DNA of 55,529 nt, taken from positions 1 to 55,529 of the forward strand of contig JBJMXE010000040.1 in the NCBI GenBank assembly GCA_045809745.1. The letters run 5' to 3'. Below the pieces are notes generated by a model. The model was not told where the DNA came from. It worked only from the letters and a program-made list of their open reading frames with translations, and ran no database searches. Source of the DNA: DATFCK01 sp045809745. Its GTDB lineage: Bacteria > Verrucomicrobiota > Verrucomicrobiia > Chthoniobacterales > UBA10450. Position 1 is the stretch's first letter; each line of letters opens with the position of its first letter. This document shows positions 19,165-26,148 of the stretch, piece by piece. A program made the position numbers and the translations under genes.

Positions 19165-19473
19165 ATGAAAGGCGTTGTACTCACTGTGGCCGGAATTCTC
19201 ATCTCTTCACTTGGCGCCTTTGCCGACACTGAAACCGGCACCACGTTCACGACTAACTATTCCTCGACTCCTGATCCGGCTGTTATGTTAAGAGCGCCCG
19301 CGGCTCGAGCAACCGTGAGCAGCCAGTTTGTCTCGGACGCTCAATCGGAGCGTCGCAGCTCGCGCCCCACGGTGGCGTACACGGTATTCCGGATCAATTC
19401 AAAATACGCTGAAGTGTCTGTTCAGCCTGTGTTCGGAAGGATCAACGGCGCCCAGCTCTATCTCAGTTTTTGA
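19165..19473 (+). CDS. small secreted protein of unknown function
   Basis: The 102-residue protein has a signal peptide (MKGVVLTVAGILISSLGAFA, cut near residue 20) and a Ser/Thr/Arg-rich mature part ending in VFGRINGAQLYLSF. The start is well supported: AGGAGG (19156-19161) lies six bases before ATG 19165, one of the clearest Shine-Dalgarno sequences in the window. No family was recognised. It lies 89 bp after the coiled-coil protein gene, in the same direction. Confidence 0.65.
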   Translation: MKGVVLTVAGILISSLGAFADTETGTTFTTNYSSTPDPAVMLRAPAARATVSSQFVSDAQSERRSSRPTVAYTVFRINSKYAEVSVQPVFGRINGAQLYLSF

Positions 19474-19600
19474 CATCGGTCCGAGGTTTCGGGTCGAGCT
19501 AACAGTTGCGGGCTTCGTCGCTGATTTTCAGAGAAGCGACCCACGGAGAGTCGGGAACCTTGATGTGTGCCTGCCGTTGTTGCGACTGAGACCGCCGAGG

Positions 19601-20209
19601 TTATACGTTAGGCGAAGTCGCCTGGTCGCTCTCCCGGACCGGATCACGGTTCCGCAGTATGAATGCGCTCACGAGACCGATCAGGAAAAATCCGACGATC
19701 TGAATGAACATGTAGGCCAGGGTGTAACGTTTCGGGAACCCATACCAATTCCAATAGGAGACGTTTGTGGCAATCGCCGCCATCACTCCAGCGATCGTAA
19801 CAAAGAGAATCCGACTGCCGGTAGTTAACAGCCGCGTCGAAGAGAGTAGAAACACCACCAGGATCGCCTCCAGAACCTCAGTGCCGAATTCCACGCCTAA
19901 CAATTTGGCCATATTAAGGGGCCGATGTGGATGATAAACCAGAAACCCGGAGGGCCCGGTCCTCACTTTTTCGGCCATCTGCTCCATCGTCTCGGCGCTG
20001 CCGTCTGGCTGGGCTGCGGGCGCAGGAAAAACATACAGACCGTGGTTGTCCCCGAGATTTGTTCGTAGCGCATCCATCACCGCTTGCTGGTTCGGCAGCG
20101 TGCGAATACCCGCCTCGCTAAGCGGCCGCACCGCCATGTGAGCGATCGATGTCCAGATAAACATCGCAATTCCTCCGAGGATCCCTGCGATAAAGATGCG
20201 CATCGTCAT
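19601..20209 (-). CDS. conserved multi-pass membrane protein, function unknown
   Basis: The 202-residue protein has about four hydrophobic segments: residues 4-25 (FIAGILGGIAMFIWTSIAHM), one near 110-125, one near 130-150 and one near 165-190. A soluble loop at about 40-100 is presumably periplasmic. The family is not named by me, but the pattern is that of a conserved inner-membrane protein. Two start codons lie two residues apart (20209 and 20203). The minus-strand ICMT-like gene lies 150 bp upstream of its start. The 127 bp on its 3' side are empty. Confidence 0.6.
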   Translation of the reverse strand: MTMRIFIAGILGGIAMFIWTSIAHMAVRPLSEAGIRTLPNQQAVMDALRTNLGDNHGLYVFPAPAAQPDGSAETMEQMAEKVRTGPSGFLVYHPHRPLNMAKLLGVEFGTEVLEAILVVFLLSSTRLLTTGSRILFVTIAGVMAAIATNVSYWNWYGFPKRYTLAYMFIQIVGFFLIGLVSAFILRNRDPVRESDQATSPNV

Positions 20210-20359
20210 ATATGTTCTCCGGTTTGAGATTTTGGTTGTCTGCGGGCAGGATGGCAGGACGACGGCCAGAGTGGAAGGAGGATTCTACGCAGTGGAGCAA
20301 GAGCCGGAACCCCGGCTAACGCGGGTCCGCAAAACCTGTACAGCGGGCGGTGGCGACCA

Positions 20360-20794
20360 TCAAAAGATACCCGGCACAAGACGATAAGTGCGATTCGAGT
20401 ACTGCGCGTATTCGGGGTAGGTCAGCCGGAGAAGCCGTTCCTCGCATGCCAGCCGAATGATTGCGCCGGCGACGACGATCGTGAAGAAGACCAGAGCGAG
20501 CGGGCTGAATCGGTTAATCAGCCCGGCCAACGCGAACAGGCATATCGAGGAGTAGATCGGATGCCGTACCCTTCGATAAGGACCGCTGGTCACCAAACCG
20601 CCGGCCGTCGGATTAGCGGCAGGATGAAAACTGCGGAGTCCAAACGTCAGCCGCGCCCATATCATTAATGCCACCGCGGCAACCTGCAGCGCTACGAACA
20701 ATGGCTTGGATGCGAACGCGGACCCCACTCGATATAAGCCGAATAACCCGGCCAGGATAACGAGGTATCCGATTATCGAAAGCGCCTTCATCAC
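20360..20794 (-). CDS. isoprenylcysteine carboxyl methyltransferase / phospholipid methyltransferase-like membrane protein
   Basis: The 144-residue protein has four to five hydrophobic segments and the C-terminal SAM-binding motifs of the ICMT/PEMT group: TSGPYRRVRHPIYSS near residue 69, then EERLLRLTYPEYAQYSNRTY near 117. Such proteins methylate small lipids or prenylated substrates at the membrane; the bacterial substrates are mostly unknown. The frame begins at GTG 20794, followed at once by ATG 20791; either may be the start. Confidence 0.8.
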   Translation of the reverse strand: MMKALSIIGYLVILAGLFGLYRVGSAFASKPLFVALQVAAVALMIWARLTFGLRSFHPAANPTAGGLVTSGPYRRVRHPIYSSICLFALAGLINRFSPLALVFFTIVVAGAIIRLACEERLLRLTYPEYAQYSNRTYRLVPGIF

Positions 20795-20874
20795 ACACGG
20801 ACCAAAAGCTTCGCGCCTCGTTGTGATTTACATTCGCCGTTCGGTTTTTTGGAAAGCATTCGCCAGAACATCAC

Positions 20875-20947
20875 GACAGACACACCGGTCCGCAAACATC
20901 GGTCAAATGTCCTGCGCCTCACTTCATGGCGGCGTGTAGTGTCTGTC
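20875..20947. repeat. 9-bp inverted repeat GACAGACAC / GTGTCTGTC
   Basis: Perfect arms at 20875-20883 and 20939-20947 are separated by 55 bases in the 208-bp divergent spacer between the ICMT-like gene and the secreted protein at 21003. It could be a pair of half-sites or a repeat remnant; the sequence does not decide. Confidence 0.35.
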
Positions 20948-21002
20948 CGTCTCAATGTCCACCGATCGAGACCATTAGTTTGGAGAAAACATAAAGACAT
21001 CG

Positions 21003-21722
21003 ATGGTTTTGAAGCGCACTGCGCCGGTGGTAATCTGGTTCGTTGCCGTTTCCGCGCTGAGTTGCTTCGCGGCGGATCCGTTAGTCGGGCGGTGGGAGGG
21101 AACGGTCCATATTCCCGGTAACGAACTGACCCTGGTGATTGACCTGGCATCCGACACTACCGGAGCGTGGACCGGGTCGGTGATTGTGCCGGGGCTCGAT
21201 ATCAAAGGCTTGGCTGTCAAAGATCTGGTTGCAAAAGTCCCTGACCTCAGCTTTGGCATAAAAATGGGAGCCGCTGGAGGATTGGAAGCCACTTTCAAGG
21301 GTCACGTTAACGGCGACGGCAAGTTAACCGGCGATTTCACTCAGGCCGGCAACACCGCACCGGTTGAGCTCAAGCAGGTTGGCCCGGCCCAAGTAGAATT
21401 TCCGCCCCGCAGCACGCCTCTGGCCTCCAATGTGCAAGGCGAGTGGCAAGGCCAATACGAGCTGTTGGGATATTCGCGTCAGGTGACGCTGAAACTCTTC
21501 AACAAAGGAGAAGCCGCACCCACGGCTGAATTCGTCGTGGTCGGCAAACGGGTCAACAATTTGCCGGTCGATCGCATCACTCAGGAGGGAACGCTCCTAA
21601 CTGTTTATTCACACGAGACCGGCATCACCCTGGAAGGCCGGCTTTCAAAGGATACCAACGAGATCCGGGGTTCGATTTCCCAGGGATCGATGGAGGCTCC
21701 TCTCACCCTTCGACGAAAATGA
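21003..21722 (+). CDS. secreted protein with two tandem beta domains
   Basis: The 239-residue protein has a signal peptide (cut near residue 23, SALSCFAAD). Two related beta domains follow. The first begins LVGRWEGTVHIPGNELTLVI and the second VQGEWQGQYELLGYSRQVTL; each ends with a short GKLTGDFTQ- or NEIRGSISQG-like strand and a final TLRR or VELK. This unit looks like the small domain found in front of some exported alpha/beta hydrolases and peptidases, but no catalytic domain is present. Its stop overlaps the start of the propeller gene (ATGA), so the two are translated together. Confidence 0.65.
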   Translation: MVLKRTAPVVIWFVAVSALSCFAADPLVGRWEGTVHIPGNELTLVIDLASDTTGAWTGSVIVPGLDIKGLAVKDLVAKVPDLSFGIKMGAAGGLEATFKGHVNGDGKLTGDFTQAGNTAPVELKQVGPAQVEFPPRSTPLASNVQGEWQGQYELLGYSRQVTLKLFNKGEAAPTAEFVVVGKRVNNLPVDRITQEGTLLTVYSHETGITLEGRLSKDTNEIRGSISQGSMEAPLTLRRK

Positions 21723-23035
21723 GTTCATCTTCGCGTTCCCGATGTCTGACAATTGCCGCGATAGTTCTGGGACTAACGGCCACGGGACGGGGCCAATCGA
21801 TGTTCCGTGGTGATCCCACTCACAGCGGTGTGTACGCCGGCACGGCGCCGAGGCAGTTTCATCGGGTCAAATGGAAGTTCGCGACGGGAGACCGCATCGT
21901 TTCGTCTCCCGTGTTTGCCGACAATGTGATTTATTTCGGGGGCGACGATAACAACATCTACGCGGTCAATGCCCAAAATGGGATGCAACTCTGGAAATAT
22001 CCGACCGGTGGGCCAGCGCCGGGGACACCCGCGGTAGTAGACGGAACCGTCTACCTTGGCAGCTATGACGGAAAGTTCTACGCACTGGACGCCAAAACCG
22101 GCCTAACGAAGTGGAAATTCTCGACTGAAGGCGAGCGCCGGTTTGAAGCGAAAGGCATACACGGCCTCCTGCCGAAGAATCAAACGATCGCCGACCAGTA
22201 TGACGTTTATCTGTCCAGTCCGGTGGTGGCGCAGAGAACGGTGTATTTTGGAAGCGGCGACGGCAATGTTTACGCCCTCGATACCGAGTCGGGCGCGCTG
22301 AAATGGAAGTTCAAAACGGGTGATGTGGTGCACGCCTCTCCGGCGTATTCGGAGGGCATGGTTTACGTCGGAAGCTGGGATAGTTATTTTTATGCGATTG
22401 ATGCTACCACCGGAAAAGAGCGGTGGCGCTTTCACGGCGGCGAGGATCCGTTAGCGCACAACCAGGTTGGATTCCAATCGTCACCCTCGGTGGTCGACGG
22501 GATCGTCTACACCGGCTGTCGTGATTCGAACGTTTATGCGCTGGATAAAACGACTGGCAAAGAAAAGTGGCGGTTCAATAACGAGCTGAGCTGGGTGAAT
22601 GCGTCTCCGGCGGTGGCCGGCGGCAAGGTGTTTTTCGCCACCTCAGACAGCAGCCTGTATCACGCAGTGGATGCGGCGACCGGTAAATCAGTCCAAAAGC
22701 AGCAATCCAGCGCCTACATCTTTTCATCACCAGCCGTTGCTGGGGACGTGGTGCTGATCGGCGTGTTGAACGGAACCCTGGAAGCGAGGGACATCAACTC
22801 CGGAGAGCGGTTGTGGGAATATCAGGTTGAGAAATCCAAGCAGAACAGCGGCTGGGTGCTGACCGCCGATCGAAAGTTCAACAATCCCCTGCTGTTCTAT
22901 TCGACCTGGCGTGAAGCGCCCGCGGTGGGAACCGATCGCGAGTTCAACATCGGCGCTGTATTTTCATCGCCGCTGGTGGTGAATGGTGTCGTCTATTTTG
23001 GCAGCGCCGACGGATATCTGTACGCGCTGGAATAG
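21719..23035 (+). CDS. exported PQQ-type beta-propeller repeat protein (BamB-like)
   Basis: The 438-residue protein has an N-terminal signal peptide (cut near residue 26). Seven or so propeller blades follow, each with the pattern VVDGTVYLGSYDGKFYALDA then TGLTKWKF, typical of PQQ-enzyme-like repeats. The quinoprotein active-site residues are not evident, so it is more likely a non-enzymatic propeller of the BamB/outer membrane type than a dehydrogenase. It overlaps the preceding tandem-domain gene by 4 bp. A segment near residues 130-150 (ERRFEAKGIHGLLPKNQ) interrupts the repeat pattern. Confidence 0.82.
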   Translation: MSSSSRSRCLTIAAIVLGLTATGRGQSMFRGDPTHSGVYAGTAPRQFHRVKWKFATGDRIVSSPVFADNVIYFGGDDNNIYAVNAQNGMQLWKYPTGGPAPGTPAVVDGTVYLGSYDGKFYALDAKTGLTKWKFSTEGERRFEAKGIHGLLPKNQTIADQYDVYLSSPVVAQRTVYFGSGDGNVYALDTESGALKWKFKTGDVVHASPAYSEGMVYVGSWDSYFYAIDATTGKERWRFHGGEDPLAHNQVGFQSSPSVVDGIVYTGCRDSNVYALDKTTGKEKWRFNNELSWVNASPAVAGGKVFFATSDSSLYHAVDAATGKSVQKQQSSAYIFSSPAVAGDVVLIGVLNGTLEARDINSGERLWEYQVEKSKQNSGWVLTADRKFNNPLLFYSTWREAPAVGTDREFNIGAVFSSPLVVNGVVYFGSADGYLYALE

Positions 23036-23173
23036 CTATCGCCCGTTGTAGCGGCCGTCTCCGACGGTCGGACTCGTTTCTGCGGCCGCAGATTCCGGCG
23101 CATCCCTGACCGATTGGAAGCCGCAGTGTGCAATTCATGCGACGGTAAGAGACCGCGGCCACCGCAAGGCAGG

Positions 23174-24304
23174 TTAGGCGCGGGCGAGCTGCGGCTCCGC
23201 GATGTGCCGGCGAATGCACCGGGTGAAGGATGTGATCCGCGGGCGTTGATGATTGTGTCGAGCTCCCGAAGCGGTCACGTTGTGTTTTTCGATGCTGTTA
23301 GCAGGTTGCTCTTTCTGGCCGAACTCCTGCGAACCGAAACGCCGCTGGTATTCGGAAGGCAGCATCCCGTATCGGCGCCGAAATTCTTGTATGAAGTAGG
23401 CCGCATCAGCAAACCCGACCGATCGGGCAACGGCAGTCGCGGATTGTCCGGACATCAAACGCCGGCGCCCTTCGTTAAACCGTAGATTCTTGACGAACAA
23501 TCCAGGCGGTACGCCAAAGGTATCGGTAAACTCCTGAATGAAATCGTGCTTCGACAGCAGCGCGCGTTTTGCCAGACTCTCCAGCCGCAAATCGTCGGCG
23601 AGGTGCTTGTTCATCCATTTGACTAACCGATCCATTCGACTTGCATGGGGCTGCCGGCGGCGGATCTGCAACCCAAGCGGCTCGGCGTATTGTTCCTGAC
23701 CGCCATCGCGTTGGATGTAAACAAGTAGCTTCCGCGCGACCGCTACAGCGGTATCGAGACCGAAGTCTTCGGCGATAAGGGAGAGTGCCAGATCGATCCC
23801 CGCGGTCGCGCCCGCCGCGCTGTAGAATTTGCCGTCTTTAACCACGAGCGCACTTTCCTCGACTTGCAGCTTCGGAAATCGATTGGCCACGTCCATCGCA
23901 TTCTGCCAATGAGTCGTGACGCGGTGCCCATCGAGCAGGTTGGTGGCGGCGAGCCCGTAAACGCCGGTGCATACCGACGCGATTCGCCGAATGTTGTGGT
24001 GGTGCGATTTGATCCAGTCCGCCACCTGGCCTACCGCCACCTCCGTCCGCATTCCGCGGCCGCCGGGGACGACAATCGTATCAAACGGCAGATCGTTAGA
24101 CTGCCAGCTCCGGGCTTGGAATGTGACGCCAGTATCGGTGACGAACCGTTCTCCAGCGCATGCGATGATCAGGACTTCGTAACAAGGCGCCTGCCGCCCA
24201 TCGGAATCGATGCTGAAGGCATTCGAGAAAGCCTCCAACGGGCCGACGACGTTGATAGCCGCAACGCCGTCGTAGCCCAGGATTCCCACCCGGATTCGCT
24301 TCAT
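23174..24304 (-). CDS. GlxA-family transcriptional regulator (DJ-1/PfpI-like domain + AraC HTH), second copy
   Basis: This 376-residue protein has an N-terminal DJ-1/PfpI amidotransferase-like domain: GILGYDGVAAINVVGPLEAF, IVVPGG near residue 80, and ASVCTGVYGLA with the nucleophile-elbow Cys. A C-terminal AraC/XylS helix-turn-helix region has LRLESLAKRALLSKHDFIQE and VGFADAAYFIQEFRRRYGMLP. Such regulators often sense small amides or amino acid derivatives. ATG 24304 overlaps the stop of the upstream paralogue by 4 bp. The last 50 residues after SEYQRRFG are not AraC-like and run into repeat-rich DNA, so the natural C-terminus may have been extended. Confidence 0.85.
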   Translation of the reverse strand: MKRIRVGILGYDGVAAINVVGPLEAFSNAFSIDSDGRQAPCYEVLIIACAGERFVTDTGVTFQARSWQSNDLPFDTIVVPGGRGMRTEVAVGQVADWIKSHHHNIRRIASVCTGVYGLAATNLLDGHRVTTHWQNAMDVANRFPKLQVEESALVVKDGKFYSAAGATAGIDLALSLIAEDFGLDTAVAVARKLLVYIQRDGGQEQYAEPLGLQIRRRQPHASRMDRLVKWMNKHLADDLRLESLAKRALLSKHDFIQEFTDTFGVPPGLFVKNLRFNEGRRRLMSGQSATAVARSVGFADAAYFIQEFRRRYGMLPSEYQRRFGSQEFGQKEQPANSIEKHNVTASGARHNHQRPRITSFTRCIRRHIAEPQLARA

Positions 24305-25455
24305 GCAGCCGCGGAAGCTGTGGCCGGCTGCAACGAAGCCCGACGGCGGTATTCCCGCGGAGTTAATCCCAGCCGACGTTCGAACGCGCGGCGAAATACA
24401 TCCGCGCTGGCGTAACCAACCGCCGACGCAATGCTGTCGATGCTGTGGCGGGATGTTTGGAGACGGCGTCCGGCTTCGCGAAGTCGGACTTGTTCCACGA
24501 ATTCTGCAGGGCTCTTTTTGAATGCCAATCGGAACAGGCGGCGAAGATGCCGCGGGCATACGCAAGCGCGCTGAGCAAGCACCTGCACGGAAAGATCGTG
24601 ATTTAGGTGAGCAACAATCCAGGCCGGCAGCTCGGCAATCTTGTCCGAAGGACTCGATTGGTACATCGAAATGTCCGGCTGACCTTCCTCTTCACCCGGC
24701 GGACGCAAACGCACCACCATCTCCCGGGCGAGGGCGAGCGCGACCGCCGGCCCCTGATCTTCCTGAATCAACAACAGCGCCATCTCAATACTGGCAGCGC
24801 CACCACCGCAGGTATAAAACGGGCCATCTTTGACAAACGTGGAATGGGTTTTTACCTGCACCGCCGGATATCGTTTGGCCAGATCGTTGGCCAGCCGCCA
24901 GTGCGTGGTGACGGTACGCCCGTTCAGCAGACCACTGTGGGCGAGCGGATAAATACCGGCACACACCGCAGCGACACGTCGCGCCTGTCCGGCATTCGCT
25001 GCCAGCCAGGCCGCTAATTCGATCAGCGTCTCATTCCGCTGCAAGCCGCTGCCCCCCGGAATGATGATTGTATCCAACGACCCAACCGTGTCGGTAGTCT
25101 CCTGTGCGCGGAATGTGATCCCTGATTCGGAGACGAAGCTTTTCTGTTTCAGACCCACGACCACGATCTGATAGGGCGAGTCCTGCAGGTTCGCCAGCCC
25201 CGTGCCGATACCGCGACTGGCGGTGAATGCATCGAGCGGCCCGGCCAGGTCCAGCGTGCGCACTCCGTCGAAGCCGATGAAACCAATGCGCCGGCGACCA
25301 GGATCGCTGTGGGCTATGACATCTAATCCATCATTCGGCTCGGCCGTGGCAGCGCCAGTTATGGTCGGAACCCCGACATTCCGGCCGCTTTCCTTGTGCA
25401 GGCAATTATGTCCCATACCACTAACGCAAGAAAGACGATGAAAGCGGCTCATCAA
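24301..25455 (-). CDS. GlxA-family transcriptional regulator (DJ-1/PfpI-like domain + AraC HTH), first copy
   Basis: This paralogue of the next gene has the same architecture: IGFIGFDGVRTLDLAGPLDA, TIIIPGGSG, AAVCAGIYPLA with the conserved Cys, then LSVQVLAQRACVCPRHLRRL and VGYASADVFRRAFERRLGLT in the AraC domain. The frame gives 384 residues, but the first 55 or so are not conserved in the family, so the real start may be the ATG at 25416 or later. It is divergent from the sigma factor gene with only about 45 bp between the outermost starts. It is translationally coupled to the second copy. Confidence 0.85.
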   Translation of the reverse strand: MMSRFHRLSCVSGMGHNCLHKESGRNVGVPTITGAATAEPNDGLDVIAHSDPGRRRIGFIGFDGVRTLDLAGPLDAFTASRGIGTGLANLQDSPYQIVVVGLKQKSFVSESGITFRAQETTDTVGSLDTIIIPGGSGLQRNETLIELAAWLAANAGQARRVAAVCAGIYPLAHSGLLNGRTVTTHWRLANDLAKRYPAVQVKTHSTFVKDGPFYTCGGGAASIEMALLLIQEDQGPAVALALAREMVVRLRPPGEEEGQPDISMYQSSPSDKIAELPAWIVAHLNHDLSVQVLAQRACVCPRHLRRLFRLAFKKSPAEFVEQVRLREAGRRLQTSRHSIDSIASAVGYASADVFRRAFERRLGLTPREYRRRASLQPATASAAA

Positions 25456-25500
25456 AACGTCTCTTTTTGACGCTGGAATTAGCTGCCCAAGACTCGTACA

Positions 25501-26136
25501 ATGTTGATGGAAACGCCTACGGCGATGGAACCTTCAGACATAACGAGCGTTCCCGGGCCTTCCACCCCAGCTGGGGAAGGCTGGGATCACATGGCTGACG
25601 AAGAGTCGCTCAGCCGAACGTTACCCGACGTGTACGAGCAGCTGCGACATCTCGCCGAAGGTTATCTTTCCAGTGAACGTTCCAACCACACCCTGCAGGC
25701 TACCGCGCTGGTCCATGAAGCTTACTTGCGACTGCGAGAACAGCGCCGCGTCGACTGGACTAACCGGCCGCAGTTTCTCGGAATCGCAGCCCGAATGATG
25801 CGGCGCGTGCTTCGAAATTATGCGATCGCGCGGCATGCGCAGAAACGTGGCGGAAACGAGCCGGTGCGCGTAACCCTGGATGAAGCGATGGATTTTTATC
25901 ACCGGAACGACATCAGTGTAGCCGCAGTCGATGAGGCATTGTCGGAACTCGAGAAGCTCGATAAACGGCAGGGACACATCGTGGAGCTAAGGTTCTTCGG
26001 TGGCCTAACTGTCGAAGAGATCGCCAAGCTCCTCCAGATTTCTCCGGCAACTGTGAAACGGGAATGGGCAACAGCGAAGCTATGGCTGCAACATCAACTT
26101 TCGGAGATGGACTCCGCCTCGCGCAGTGTGACCTAA
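25501..26136 (+). CDS. ECF-like RNA polymerase sigma factor (kinase-associated type)
   Basis: The 211-residue protein has sigma region 2 (YEQLRHLAEGYLSSER, then TLQATALVHEAYLRL and a basic segment with FLGIAARMMRRVLRNYA). Region 4 has RQGHIVELRFFGGLTVEEIA and ISPATVKREWATAKLWLQ. This matches the sigma-70-like subfamily common in Planctomycetota, Verrucomicrobiota and Acidobacteriota, usually next to a Ser/Thr kinase as here. The start is uncertain: ATG 25501, 25513 and 25591 are all in frame, and the conserved part begins after residue 30. The kinase gene starts 12 bp downstream. Confidence 0.88.
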   Translation: MLMETPTAMEPSDITSVPGPSTPAGEGWDHMADEESLSRTLPDVYEQLRHLAEGYLSSERSNHTLQATALVHEAYLRLREQRRVDWTNRPQFLGIAARMMRRVLRNYAIARHAQKRGGNEPVRVTLDEAMDFYHRNDISVAAVDEALSELEKLDKRQGHIVELRFFGGLTVEEIAKLLQISPATVKREWATAKLWLQHQLSEMDSASRSVT

Positions 26137-26148
26137 CTTTTTTGCGTC

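Noticed and set aside
25441..25500. named sigma-70 promoter in the GlxA/sigma spacer
   Set aside because: No -35/-10 pair close to consensus at a sensible spacing could be chosen over chance.
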